The translations under genes and the position numbers were made by a program. The notes below the pieces were generated by a model, which did no database searches, had not been told where the DNA came from, and saw only the letters and a list, made by a program, of their open reading frames with translations. A stretch of 64,000 bases of DNA. It comes from Ciona intestinalis. Lineage: Eukaryota > Chordata > Ascidiacea > Phlebobranchia > Cionidae. Every line of letters begins with the position of its first letter. Position 1 is the first letter of the stretch. The stretch spans positions 192,117 to 256,116 of the forward strand of contig NW_004190438.2 in assembly GCF_000224145.3 (NCBI RefSeq), read 5' to 3'. Below are positions 17,342 to 30,557 of this stretch, in pieces.

Positions 17342-20300
17342 ATGGAGTTTTCGGAATATATTCGGGTAAGTTAGGTTTTTGGTAATAAAGTAATCTGTTT
17401 AATGTAGATTTTAAACTCTTCCATTTATTTATTTTAGACACCAAAAGTTGAGGAATGTGTTCTGGAAGGTTCCAACATTCCCACATACCATGGAACAGCT
17501 TGCTTAACTGGTCATCATCTTATCTTATATTCACAAGATGGAGAAAATAAAGAATATTGGATCTTGCATAAAAATGTTGATTCAGTGGAAAAAAGGTAAT
17601 TTTGATAACACATATAATAAAAAAATACTTATAAAGTTACATGTTTTTTAAACAAGCTTAAAGTGTATTAAGCTACCAAAAATGGTGTGAAAAAAGATAA
17701 ATAAATCCTCATTATATGACGTTATCCAAATTAATTTTTTATAATGTTAAAATAATGTATAATTATTTTAGGTATTCACAAGATAGAAATGCATTAATAT
17801 TTAAATGCAAAAACTTCAAAAAGTATCAACTTACTATTCCAAGCTTCGAAGATGCAAACAATATTTGCTCATCAGTAGAGGTGATACTTTAACTAACCAA
17901 GGCATCAGTCCGGCGCCGTGGCTCAGTGGTTCAGGCGCCTGCATCGAAACCAAAGTGTCCCAGGTTCCATGGTCGACAGCGGTACTAACACTAATCGGTG
18001 TATGTGTTCATGGGCAAGACACTTTTTTATGGGTGTAGCCTTGTCTAGAAGCTAGGATTTAGGCCAGAATTGGCCCATTACCCCAAAACTCAGTAAAGCC
18101 CATTTAAGTAACTTTTGCGACTGGTGTCGTGACACCGCATCGCAGTCAGACCACTTTTTATCCTCGTATGCTTACATGTTACTACACTTTTCAACTTTGT
18201 GTATAAATCTTGTTTTTGAAATGATTATAATTATGTGCTTAAGGTGTCCCATCCTACCCCACAGTACTGTATATCCAGGTTTGCGGTAAGTCTCTCGTCA
18301 AGCACACACATACAGACGATGGTATTAAATTATATACTAAATACTAAAAGTTTTTATTGTTATTTATTATTATGTGGTATTAATTAAAATAATAAGTGCT
18401 ATAAGTTTGGGATGTTTGTTATTATATTAACTAGACGACAAAGGGGAGTTAAAAGATGTAGAAGATGCGGGGATCGGGGAGGGACAGGGAGCAAAAGATG
18501 TCAGTGATCAAATTGAAACAGAAGATCAGGTAGGGTGTCTTAGTGATATTTTCTACTTTTGTAAATTTTTAATAAAATTTTTCAACTTTTCGTAAAAAAT
18601 ATGTTTCTTTTTATTTGAATTTTTTATTAAAACTATTTACAATTTTTTTTATTCTTTTTTAAGTTATATAAACCAAAAAATGTTTTTTTTTTAATTTTTT
18701 TTTAATTATTGGTAAACTGCCGATCTCTGGTCATAGTGTAGCCATATAGATCAGTTCGTACATCAATAAATATTGTTTTATTTTTAAACCGCAACCCATT
18801 TTTAAACCTTAACGTATTTGTTTTTCAAAAATTAACCAGTTTTTGATTTTCAAAATTTATATTGTTCTTCACAGTTTAATTTTTTTTCATCTCAGGTTGA
18901 AGATGCTCCCGATGCAAAGAATGAAGAAGATCAAGATGATGATGTTGCTCCTGAAGATGAAGCCATCGAAATGTCGAATGACTTTGATGGGAAGATGGAG
19001 GATGGAGGAGATAAAGAGGGGAGTGAGAATGAGGAGGAGGTGAGAGGAGTAAACGGAGCATTTTAATTTCGATATTGTTGGGTTCAAGGCTCTTTGCTGA
19101 TACCATTGTGGGAATATGTGTCCTTGGGCAAGACACCTAACGGCAATTTGTCCAACCCAGTGGCCACTAATGGATTGTCAACTGTACATAAAATAAAATT
19201 TAAAAAATACAATCACCCACAAAGTAACATACTTGGTAACTCGTAATCTGGCACGAGGTGTATTAACACCCATGTTATAACAACTGCCATTGCCCCGCCN
19301 NNNNNNNNNNNNNNNNNNNNNNNNNNNNNNNNNNNNNNNNNNNNNNNNNTGGCCCAAATCCCAGGTCCTTGACAAGGACCTCACCCATAAAGAATAATAA
19401 AAAACCAAGGCATAAATTATCTAATTTTTGTAAAATGAAAAGTTTTTGCACTCTCTTTTAATGATTATGTCATAGGTGTAACAAAATAAAAGTATAAACA
19501 TGCAAAAAGGTTTTTTTCTTGTAAATAAATATAATTTAAAAATATATTTCAGGCACTTTCCTGTCTGGGCAAGCCCAATCTACAGTATCCTTATTTCTAT
19601 CGCCCAACATTTAAATTTGAAGAAGATGGTTTTGACTTGTTTCATGTTGAAAATGAATTCGCTGATCTTTGTAAAAAGGTTTGGCTTCTTCAACACATCG
19701 TGTGGATTATTAGTATTAATATTCTAATGAAATTACTCTTTGCTAGTCGGACCAGTGGAGAATATCGAGCATCAACCTTCACTTTAAAGCTTGCAAGTCA
19801 TATCCTTCTCAAGTGATAGTTCCTAAACTCATCGATGACAAAGCCATCGAAAAATCAGCTGAGTTTAGGCAAGATGGACGGTTCCCGATATTGAGTTACT
19901 ATCATACCAACCGCAGAGTAAGAGATCTTGTAATATCATATATTATCTTTAAACATTGAAATAAAAGGATCGATGGTGAAAATTAAATTGTTAATCAGGT
20001 TGTGATGCGGTGTGGTCAACCTATGACTGGGACTAGTAACAAACGCTGTAAAGAGGATGAAAAAATGATTAACATTATACTTGGCCCAGCACATAGAGGA
20101 TATATATTGGACCTGCGGTAATACAAAATTTTGTGGTGTAAAAATAGTTATTATCATCTGCTAATTAGAATGTGGATAAATGACACTTCTTTATCATGTA
20201 TCCAAACTACTGTCTAGCTAACAGTTTGTTATCAATTAAGTGGGGAGGGCTATCTGATACTTATCTAGCTTGGACAAACTTCAAAGGAAAACTGGTAATC

Positions 20301-21930
20301 GAATAATTGGTATAATGACCTGCCGCCTGTCCGACAATAAAAGTCTCAAAAATAAATCGAATTTGATTTTACTTGTACAAATATGTTTTATCTAATACGT
20401 AAAAATGTTCTTTACAGAACTTCACAGTCAGCAACAAATGCCCGTTCCAAAGGAGGTGGATTTGAAACTGAATTCAACTATCCACAGTGGAGAAAAATTC
20501 ATCATGGCTTACAAAAGTATTTTTGTTTCACATCAGACGCGACTTATAAAACTTAATTTGCTTGTTTTTTTTTATTCAGACACAAAGTTCAACAGGAAAG
20601 TTTAATTAGATTGGTGGAAGCTTGTCATGATCAATCAACAAACAGTGAGAAGTGGCAGAGCAAGTTGGAATCATGCAATTGGTTGTCATTGGTCAAGGAG
20701 ACATTATCAGCAGCATGTTTGGTTGCACAATGTGTAGATAAAGAAGGAGCATCCGTGCTGGTACATGGCTCACATGGAGTTGACTGCACTTTACAAGTAA
20801 CAGCACTCACTCAAGTTCTTTTAGATCCATGTAGGTTCTGCTTTTAATATGCAAACTTATTTTAACAAATAATTGAATAATTGTCTGCAGTGTGCAGAAC
20901 TATGAGAGGATTTTTATGCCTCATTGATCGTGAATGGATAAAAGCAGGACACCCATTTGCAAGCAGATGCTTTCATTCCGCCCTGAGGTATTGTGGGGAT
21001 TATATTTAACCAATTTATTATCTCACACTAATTTGTCTTAAATCCTAAACAATTTATTCAATATTTTGTTTAGCGAGTAGGATAAGTAGCTACTGTTTTC
21101 TGAAACATGGTTTATACAAGTGCTTGTGGTTTGTGATATTGCATTTTGTGACATAACTGAGTTACAACAATATCGTATCTAAATTATTGGTCTTTAAGTT
21201 AATGTTTTAATTTAATCTAGACACCCGATAAATATGCTTTTTTATATTATATGTGCTTATTCAAAAGAGCGATATATTGTTGGTATTGTATGTTGTTTAA
21301 ATAGTGTATTTTATTTCAGTAACCAAAAGACTCAAACTGAAGGACCTTCATTCACTGTATTCTTGGATTGTGTTTTTCAACTTCAACAACAATTTCCACT
21401 TGCATTTGAATTTAATTCCAGGTTTTTGTGCGAACTGAGCAGACATGCTTATGCGTCGCAGTTTGGAACATTTCTATGCAACAGTGAAATGGAAAGGTTA
21501 TATATATTCATTTTATCTTTACGAACATGTTATCAAGAAATTGTTAATAAATTTGTTTCATTTCAGGAGACAGCACAAAGTTCAAACCAAAACAGTTTCT
21601 TTGTGGTCGTACTTTCTATCAGAGGAAGTGTTACCCCTTCATTTAAATATAATTTATGAAAGTTGTAACGGAGTTATTTGGCCTTCAGTGGCTCCACACA
21701 GTTTATACTTGTGGGACGGTTAGTTCAATTGGTCCATCATTAAAATGATCTTTTTTTAAATTATTTTATACACAGGGTTGTTCTTGCCTGACATAGATCC
21801 AGAACCAACAGTTCAGAAAAATATCAAAGAAACAATGTTACGCATGGAACAATTGCAATTAGAGATTTGTTCACTTAACAATGAAATATCAATATTGAAG
21901 CAACAACAAGCGAGACCTGATCAGCAGTGA
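17342..21930 (+). CDS. MTMR9: Myotubularin-related protein 9 (catalytically dead), complete
   Basis: Twelve exons: 17342-17365, 17438-17595, 17772-17880, 19553-19678, 19747-19917, 19999-20117, 20418-20516, 20580-20830, 20891-20987, 21320-21496, 21567-21718 and 21776-21930. They give 545 residues, close to the 549 of human MTMR9. The PH-GRAM region has LTGHHLILYSQ; the phosphatase-like domain has RFPILSYYH and CGQPMTGTSNKRCKEDEKM; near the C-terminus HAYASQFGTFL and WPSVAPHSLYLW precede a coiled coil. The usual Cys-X5-Arg catalytic loop is replaced by VHGSHGVDCT, so the protein is a pseudophosphatase. MTMR9 relatives act by binding and boosting active MTMR6/7/8 phosphoinositide 3-phosphatases on endosomes. 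Intron 3 is long (17881-19552) and carries two SINEs, a gap and a midasin fragment; the fragment is out of phase with this gene. Confidence 0.95.
17909..18300 (+). repeat. tRNA-derived SINE with intact A box
   Basis: Begins ggcgccgtggctcagtggtt, containing the perfect pol III A box tggctcagtgg, then a weak B box (ggttccatggtc). It continues into the family body (gtatgtgttcatgggcaaga). It is the best-preserved SINE head in the window and lies in MTMR9 intron 3. The right boundary is uncertain. Confidence 0.7.
18435..19039 (+). pseudogene. MDN1: Fragment of midasin (MDN1): two exons of the acidic linker region
   Basis: Exon-like piece A (18435-18529) and piece B (18896-19039) have proper ag/gt borders and join in phase. 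They encode GIGEGQGAKDVSDQI, then after a D/E-rich stretch AIEMSNDFDGKMEDG. Both blocks are conserved in the acid-rich linker of midasin, the giant AAA+ ribosome-assembly ATPase. Only about 79 codons are present, far short of the roughly 5,000-residue protein, and nothing else of midasin is seen nearby. Because the intron is kept, this is a copied genomic piece, not a retrocopy. It lies in MTMR9 intron 3, on the same strand, but piece A starts in a phase that would not fit MTMR9 exon 3 (phase 0 reading hits a stop). It is bracketed by two SINEs in the same orientation. Alternatives: assembly mis-join, or a transcribed chimera. Confidence 0.78.
19095..19380 (+). repeat. SINE copy interrupted by an assembly gap
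   Basis: Family body is visible: atgtgtccttgggcaagaca, ccaacccagtggccactaat, and ggtaactcgtaatctggcac. Fifty Ns (19300-19349) fall near its 3' end. It lies just downstream of the midasin fragment. Confidence 0.65.
19300..19349. other. Assembly gap (50 N)
   Basis: A run of Ns in the SINE inside MTMR9 intron 3. The round length suggests a nominal rather than measured gap size. Confidence 0.99.
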
Positions 21931-21985
21931 TAAGAAAATTAAAATAAAAACCTATGAAGATTTCATATTGTACAATCTTAATACA

Positions 21986-21991
21986 TTTATT
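21986..21991 (-). terminator. Poly(A) signal of PHACTR
   Basis: TTTATT on the plus strand reads AATAAA on the minus strand, 162 bases past the PHACTR stop codon. It is only 7 bases from the opposing MTMR9 signal. Confidence 0.55.
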
Positions 21992-21997
21992 TATAAC

Positions 21998-22003
21998 AAT
22001 AAA
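21998..22003 (+). terminator. Poly(A) signal of MTMR9
   Basis: AATAAA lies 68 bases past the MTMR9 stop. A second candidate sits at 21943-21948, only 13 bases past the stop. Confidence 0.55.
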
Positions 22004-22152
22004 GGAAAATGACCATGATAAACCACATTAGAATAAATTTGTATTATTGGTTCGGGTGAATTATCCCGTGAAGTGCTACATGAAAAACACTTTGAAGCGA
22101 GATAGTCGTGCAAAAATCAAGATGTGCCTCAACAGCACCAAGAAAATTGTAA

Positions 22153-25100
22153 TCATGGTTTATGAAATCGAGTATATCGTCGTGAGTCTTCATGAACTGT
22201 CATTTCATTCGCTTTGAACTCATTTAACTCTTTGCGGATTGAGGCCTGTACAAATATAAAGTTTTATTTATGATAATTAATTGTATGTTAATACACCAAG
22301 TGCATTACTTTATCTGCCGGTGTCAACCTTGTCCAAGGTTTATCTCCCCGTCGATCATAATTCTGCACTTCATACACTTCTACATACTCATGCCAATTTA
22401 TGAGAACTTTTCTTTCTATTAGTTCCTTCACTGTTGGTCGCATTGATAATTTTCGAGTTAACTGACGTTTCACCTGTTGTATATTGTAAAACATGAATAC
22501 ATTTTAAATAAATCATTCGATTGTAAAAATGTTTCACCTCCTCCCTCTCCTTAACTCTCGCTTCAGGAGTTTCATTAGGCAAGATGTTGCGTTGCTGTAA
22601 TTCGGACTTGGTTGGGCGTTGACTCAAACGTCTAATTCATAAAAGCAAAGTAAGGCAGGGAAAGTAACTAACAGGTAAATACATTAACTGGATGTGTCCA
22701 ACAACAGTGGTTTGCAACACCAAGTTACGAATTAAAAACAGTTTATGCGCTGAAAACTAAAGTGTAGTAGCAGCAGCTTTGAGAAAAAATGTTTCAATAG
22801 AATCATTGTATTCTAAATTTTTTAGGGGGGAAATACTGTGCTAATTAGAGTATGCATAAACTTATGTGTATAAAAGTAATTATTCACCTATTACCACATT
22901 ATGTTTATGTGCTATACTTGATGATTATGTTCGTAGTTTAGGTCATGTATGGGCAACTAATATCTATTCACTGACTACCATTATGTTTCCCCCACTATTG
23001 TTAGACAAAATTACGGCATCAAATATCTTTATGAGATCATATCCTGTTTGCCAAAGCATACATCACCAGAAAGCTACAATGGATCAAACCGTTCCAATGT
23101 AATGTCGACATTTACTATTAGGTTTTAACAAAATAAAACTAAATATAACCTTATTTTATAGCCTACAAAAATATCTTCTTAAAAGAGGGACTAAACCTAT
23201 TTCGTTTATGTCAAGTGAGATAATTCATGCATCAAACAAGTTCACAATAATACACCCACAAAATATCCTATATATTTGACAATTTTTCTGCAATTTAATA
23301 TTGCAAATAACCTTGTAAGATTAACTTTAACCGCTGATCTTTCTTCCTCTGTCTTCTGGGGACTGGATATAATATTTCTTTGTTCCAACTCTGTACGATT
23401 TGGTCGGTTAGCGAGGCGTAGAGCAAGTGTATCACGTCGAGCTACTTTTGCAGCAAGGCCACCAGCATCATCAACTAAAAAAAAAACTTGTTTTATTACA
23501 AATTAAACTAATTATAAATGACATGGCAATAACAATTAAAAAACTTATCCATAATATATCAAACTAAATTAAATAAAAAAACACACTGCGAAAAATACCA
23601 ACCATTTTATAAAAGATCAATGCCTTAACTGCACAACTAAATTATTTATGAATCTAAATATCAAAAAATAAAACTAAGCTACTTAATTCAAATGATTACT
23701 CCCAACAGACATCTGTTGTTTTAATAGACGAAGAATGAAGGTTATCGAGTTTAAACCTGAGTGAACCATGAGTAACAAACAAAGGCCATACAAGTGTGGT
23801 TTAAACTTGATTGACACGATCCAGTAATACAGATTCAAAGTGTTTCCGTACACCACACAAAAAAAAGAATATTAAGTATACACATTTTTTTATATTAAAA
23901 ACCAAGCAGAAAATCTCACACAACAAACCTTTAAACAATTTTTTAAAAACTTTTGGAACCGGCATAATAAAACTTGAAGAATTAAGAAATAATTTGTGCA
24001 GCTGCATCAGCATTGCTATTGAAATACTATCCCAAAACATATATCATCTTTCGAACATTTCTAAACATAATCACACAGATTCTCAATTCTAAGAATGAAC
24101 ATACAATTTTAAATTGAGTCGACGTTATATCCATAAACTGTCTGACTTAACCTTTCACTTATCACTTGCATTAAAAAATTAACCCTTTCATGTAGTCGGC
24201 TGCTTAAGCTTGTTCTTGTGAGTATTGATTTTACGTAAGAGTATGACCTACGTAGAACACCACGCATTTAACAACCACTTCCTGCATCAATGACGCCCAT
24301 TTATAATTAGTGGAAAACATATTCACTCCCTTTCCATGTTAACACGCTGAACTCAACACCAGGAGTTGATACCATAGTAGTGCATGGCATTGTCACTGTG
24401 CTATACTTTTTGATTGAGAACAGATTAAACAGTAAAATCTGTAGAGTTATTCTGAGGAAAAGCTAATGACTCATAGTATGTTTATAATAACTACACTGTG
24501 ATATGACACATAAGTTCAGTAATGCAGTATAATAATATCCACCCTTAAGATCCACTATAACAGTCTAGCTTCCATTATAAAGAATCTGAATTTCAAATTA
24601 TCATAAATAATTAACTTTCTTTCTCCAGCTGTTATAACACCAACAAAAAAAACATGACTTTTAAATCACCCCGTCGCCATAAAAGTAATAAAAATCTTAA
24701 ATGATTCAAAGTGGATTATCAACAATTTAAAAAATATGATATTTTTAATTATCACAACAAAACAACTTCATAACTGTGTTCTATTATTTCTATGTAATGT
24801 ACGCATGCTGTAATCAGGACACTACTCTAGCTAAAATATCACTGTATGCAGGTACGGAATATACACATTTTAGAATAAACCTGGATTATTTATATTGTAA
24901 TAAAACTAGCTTTAAGCAGTAAGCAAAGTATTAAAGATACAACGCGTACATAAAGCAATGTGACCAATTTAGGTTTCTTATTAATCTTCACAATAAATTA
25001 ATTTCACTATGTTTCACATGTCACATGGTGAAACAACGCTCATCAACAGGAAAAAACGAAGGTCATTTATTAAATACGAACAGTTATCAGAACCACTCCA

Positions 25101-28100
25101 GCTCGATAAATAGTTCTTCTAATGGTGTCATTATTTTTGTTTTGACTGTTTGTTTTTATCTTTATTACAATTAAAACTGCAACTACTTCCCAGCAAGTAA
25201 TAACTTAAAAACCTCATGTTGTCACCACTGTTAAAAAACTTTTCCAAACCTATTGTGAATTTTAATCCAGTAAGACAAATTGATACTTTTACTAAAACTT
25301 AAACAAAGTTAACAGCTGAATGTAGATCTGAATACAAAGTTGATCTTTGTAAAACTTTGTGTATTTAATATAAAACATAATGTTACCTTCATCATCCTCA
25401 TCATCATCATCGCGATAAAGGATTGGTCCCGATGAATCAGAGTCGGAATCACAAGCGGCAGTTGAGGAATTGTTTTCACTTTCTGTGCAATTTTCTCTTA
25501 AATATCTAAATATCAGTTTCAAAATTATTTAGGGCTATTTAATTTGAATAAATATTTTATCACACATAATATAAATAAATACAGCATATATAAAACAATT
25601 CTTACGGAACGAAACTACAACCACCAATACCATACAAGTCAATGTTGCAGCAGATATCTTATCAAATTAATTTTAACCTTCCGTACTTACAGGAAAATAT
25701 TACTTCACTCCTTAAAAAATAGCAACATTTGCAAATATAAAAAGTATTTTTAAAACAGAATTCAAAAAAACTTTGGTTTAGTTTTGTGCAACACGTGTCA
25801 ATGATACAACGCACAATGATACTTGGAATATTTCCAACTATTATTATGAACTTTGTTTCAATTAATAATAAGTGTATAACTTACTGTGGTATATTGATCT
25901 GTGTAGTTCTCTGTATAATCTCAGCACTTCCAGCAAACCTCACATCACCAGTCGGAATATTTGGCACCAAGTGTTCTGTTCAAAATATTGGAATGTTTTC
26001 AATGTTATATTTTACCAAAGTAGGAAAACATGGGTTCAGTGTTGATAGAAACCATACGCCACACTCATACCAGGAAAAACTCAACCAATTTCATCTATAA
26101 GTAAAAGGGAGACAAAAGATACTTAAACGTTTAAGTCATTTTAGGAAATAAGGTAAATATATTGAAACAGCTTACTTTAGAATAAAATATAAATAATCTT
26201 AATTGGATATATTACCTGGCTTTCTAGGTTTGCTATACTGTGGTGGTGGCAGTGGAACTTGGGAAGAATCTTTCACCTCAACACTTGATCGTTTATACTG
26301 CTCTGTTGCCTGATAATAGATAATGGAAAATTAAAAATCAAAATAAACTGAGATACATACAGTCAATTTCTATAACATTGGGCTATACTACTGTATAAAA
26401 CATCCAACCTTGTTTATCACTTGTTTTGATGGTTTTGGGGGCGGTTTTGGTGGTGGGCCTTTTACAACATGGGTTGCCGATTTTCCAACAATACTTTGCT
26501 AAGAAATAAGAATGTTAAAAATAAATTTGTTGTAAATATGGTAACGTATATAGATATTTGAAACATTAACTCACCTCAGTTCTTTTAGCAGCAACAGGCC
26601 GCGGGGAAATTAAACTTTCATTTGCACTAATATGCTGTACAGGTTTGGATGTCTCACTTTTTGAGGTAAGTCGGGCATTATCTTGGGAACTTCTTGAATT
26701 AAAACAAAGTTTTCCAAATTTAATAATTAATAACTGGTTTAACAATTAAAATGACAAAAGATCATACTTAAAACGGCACAAATAACTTCTGGTTACGGTT
26801 AACTACACAGATCATATGTTTCACTATTTAGTTGAATTGTACTTTGATAAGATTCAAGACGTTACTCAAGAAGTGCGACATGATTACTTCACCCATTTTT
26901 TTTGTATTTACCTAGGATTAGCAATATTGGAATGCACATGATCTTGTTTGCTTGATTCTCGGTAAGGATGGCTCTTCTCTTGTGTCTTTGATGCAACCTG
27001 GCTCTTCAGACTGTTGGAAATAGCATTGCTTAAATCTTGAGAGAGCCTTGCTGCTAAAGCAGGAGGCAATGAAGCAGCCGTTGTAAGGCTGTGTTCATCA
27101 TTGAAACGCTGTTCAGCATTTTTCAATGAATCCGATGACCTGGGAAAGCTTCTTTCTGCAGGTATTGGAGTAGGACCACTGTATGAGACTGCAGATCGTG
27201 AACCTGGTGCATTGTGACCAATAATTCCAACTGCAACAAGATCATTGCCACCTGAACCACGCATTTGAAATCTACCAACATTTAATCTGTCATCTCCTCG
27301 ATTGAGGCTGTTAGAGGAAGAAGTTGCGATCTGATATGAATGTCTGTGAAAATGTCTTCGAGCATCGTTTTCACCTTTATCTCTCGTCACTTCATCTGAT
27401 GGATATTTCTGATGTCTGATGTAAAACCATGTGTTAACCAAATACTGTTGATTTTGCAATTTTGCAATTTCTTTTTACGCTAAACAGTCAATATAAAAAT
27501 GCTCAAAATCAGTTAAAAAAACTCTAATTAGGTCTTAACTCAATAAAGTAGCCTTTGATAAATTATGTTCAATAAACGTTTTATAAATCTTACATATAAT
27601 GAGTGCTTGCTTCAGATTTTGCTTGGCATGCTGCATGTGTTGCGTTATTTCTATTCAGATCGTTGTCAGAACGCATGGCCACTGATGGGTCTGTAATTAG
27701 GTAAATAAAACTTAACCAGGTGAAAAAATCCAAATTAAATTTATTAAACACATTATACATTGAACATGTGATGCACTAACAAACCAACAGCCAATTATGT
27801 TAATCATGGAGGATCAAACCTGAAGGGGAACGACGGCGATTTCGAATCGAATCTGATTGTTTTGGCAGGGATGGAAAACGATTCATTGCAGATGAAATCG
27901 TATCATCTTGTTGATCAACTTCATTCAACTCGTCTTGTTCATCACTTGATTGAACAACTGGTTTCTCCAAAGTTGATGCTGCTTGGATAATTATAAACAT
28001 TCAATAAAATATCTCACACTAGTTTCTCATACAACATACCAGGTTCACCATTGGTTTCTGTTAACAGACCACGTTTGATCAAGTCCTCTCGCGTGCTACG

Positions 28101-29490
28101 AACAGATATCTTTCTCTCAAGAGCTGCAACATATTTAAATGACATATTTAAAACAACCACTGTATTACTGTGCTCAAAAGTAATACTTCAAGAAAAATGT
28201 TATGGATAAAAATAGTGGTGGTGTTGTATGTCACAGGGTTTAATAAATTAAATTTCTAAGTTAGCAGCTAAAAAACATAATGACTTAAAACCAGCGAGTT
28301 ATAATGTAACAATAATTCTGTGAAACAAAGTAATTGAAAGTTTTCCCATATATATATATATATATGTATACAGTGGCGTCGATTTTTATAAAAACGTATG
28401 TTGAATAGAAATGTATTGAGCTTCTACAAATCTATGTTATTTTAAACAAAAAATGAGAAACAATAAATTACTGATGAAAAAATATCATATCTTAAAATAT
28501 GCCTATTGAGTTTCTTCACTAAGGAAAGAAGTCAATTAGCAAACTACTGACATGTTGCAGTCTTTGTAAATTTTTCGCTTCTCTTTTTTTTCTTCCATCT
28601 CCATGGACGAAAAATTTTGGTCCAGTTGCTTTGTGCTTTGTCTTTTCTTGTTTTGATTTCATCACTAGTTTGTTCAACCGGAACACTCAAACGATGATCT
28701 GCTAATAGATATATTAAGTCTGTAAACTGACAGTAACAACAAAGTGGTCACCACATTTGGTGAGTTATGTCATATTCTTGTTGTAATTAAGAAAAATTGT
28801 TTGTTGTTAAATATTGGTATATCCATACTGATGTTAAATTGGTAACAATACAGGAGCAGCTAATGTAACTGTAATAAAACTAGGAAAGTGCAGTTTGGTA
28901 ATTTCCGCACTTGTATCATAACAACATATTAAAAAAAATAACAACTATATAATAATTATTTAATTATCACTACACTATCCCAATGTTCACTTATTAATCT
29001 TTTACAGAGTTGACTTATTATATAACTAAACAAAATGAACGTGCTGGTTATCCCTGTTTTCTATTTTCTAAGTGATTTGCCATTCGTTAACAACATGCAA
29101 AAACAACAAAATAATATAAAGTTGCCCAAATGTTTCTATCGCTGGTCATCTATGTATAAAACGAGCCACAGTCCCATATCTCCTACCCTAGTGGGTTTTT
29201 ACCGAAATGATTGCCAGATGTTTCACATTAAATTTAAAAGTTCGAATATTGTCCATTGGAACATCAAAAATGTCAGCTGTTTTTTTTATTTATTAGTTTA
29301 TAAAGAATATTTTAACACATAAAGTGTTCAGTGGCTTGCTACACATTGACCACTATGTCAAAGCTTGCCTGTTCAAAAAGTTTATATAACGTTTTCCAAT
29401 AAATATTTATTTACCTTTCTTTTTGTCATCAGGTTGTTCGTCCTGGTCGATTGCGACCGAGTCACTGTACGACCTTGAAAAGTTTGACAT
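22153..29490 (-). CDS. Phosphatase and actin regulator (PHACTR family), complete
   Basis: Fourteen exons, minus strand: 29415-29490, 28552-28701, 28040-28123, 27820-27981, 27594-27690, 26912-27415, 26575-26692, 26409-26498, 26216-26309, 25387-25494, 23312-23474, 22538-22631, 22309-22473 and 22153-22245. All phases close, giving 665 residues. An N-terminal basic patch [17 protein letters not shown] precedes RPEL 1 ([17 protein letters not shown]). The middle is a low-complexity Ser/Pro-rich stretch with PPPKPPPKP and an acidic run. Three C-terminal RPELs follow ([45 protein letters not shown]). The PP1-binding end has [17 protein letters not shown] and RYTRFHKP. PHACTRs bind G-actin through RPELs and recruit PP1 when actin polymerises, in cytosol and nucleus. 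Vertebrates have four paralogues and I cannot assign this gene to one, so no symbol is given. The exon 10 acceptor (after ttaagag) was chosen because it alone keeps frame. Confidence 0.94.
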
Positions 29491-30082
29491 TGTATTTCAT
29501 AAACCCACTAAGCTGCATGTCAAATTTAAATGTGTTTTATATCTATTTTGTCGTACATGTAAATATGACAAACATTTAATTTGTAAATTTTGACAATTTC
29601 TCTTTATAATACACCCACAGTATATTTTGCAAACAGTTGGTACATCCTAGCATAGACAACATATTATGATCCTACAACCAAGAATGAATGTATGTGCTCG
29701 CGACAAACTCTGTTGCATACAATGAACGCATTATAAAGCTGATGTATAAAAAATCATATTGTATTGACAACCTTGAATATAACACAAACTGCACATTACT
29801 AACGAACTTAAGTAAACATTTTTTAAATATGAGCATGGATATAGTTATACCAAAAAGAATAAAACCAATGGTTTTAATCTCTTTGGTTATACGTATTAAA
29901 ATCAATGTAATTAAATTTAAGGTTAGATGTAGTCAACGTCTATACTAACTTTGGGTGTAGTAAAGTGTATTTAGTTCAAATGTCAGACTTAAGGTATGTG
30001 CGGAAATAACAGCAAGATAGCATAGCTCTCGTGAAAAGACCAGTATTTTAAGACTTCATCAAACAGGTTCAAAACTTCAAAC

Positions 30083-30557
30083 CACAAGAACAACAAAGAA
30101 TAGAACGCGCATCTCCCATGTCGGTAAAAGAGAGAGCTGATCCACTCTCTTTCTTTCGCGAGTCGTTCCCATTTACTGTTGTAGTCAATGAAATCCAAAG
30201 CGTTTTACGTAGTTTTTCTTTATATGGAAAAATAAATATTTCCATATGTATATATATATATATATATTTAACAAACATTTGTTTGAATCTTTTATTTCAA
30301 TTTACTAAATAATTAAATTTCTCAAACAAGCGCTAATCTGAAAACGTTATAACCTACCAAAAAAACAAACTGGCCTAATAAACTGAAATAGTTGGTGTAG
30401 TTTTTGAAATAAACAGCTAAAACTTATTTTTTGTGCCTATTTTTTACAATAGAGACAAAGCGAAATGGGGACGGAGTTGGCGGCCACGTGAATGGAAAAT
30501 AAAAGTGTATATCATGGTTTTGGGCAATTGCGCGTTCTACTATTTTTTATTTCTGTG
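30083..30557. mobile_element. Complete hAT-like MITE with terminal repeats and target duplication
   Basis: The 475-bp element starts cacaagaacaacaaagaata plus gaacgcgc and ends gcgcgttctac through tttatttctgtg; the ends are imperfect inverted repeats of about 28 bp. Flanks are cttcaaac (30075-30082) and gttcaaac (30558-30565), 7 of 8 identical, which fits the 8-bp duplication made by hAT transposases. The interior is shared with 8330-8787. No coding capacity. Confidence 0.88.

Noticed and set aside
18876-19136. Antisense open frames (86 and 66 codons) opposite the midasin fragment
   Set aside because: They arise as complements of the D/E-rich coding strand; the sense strand has splice borders and known midasin motifs.
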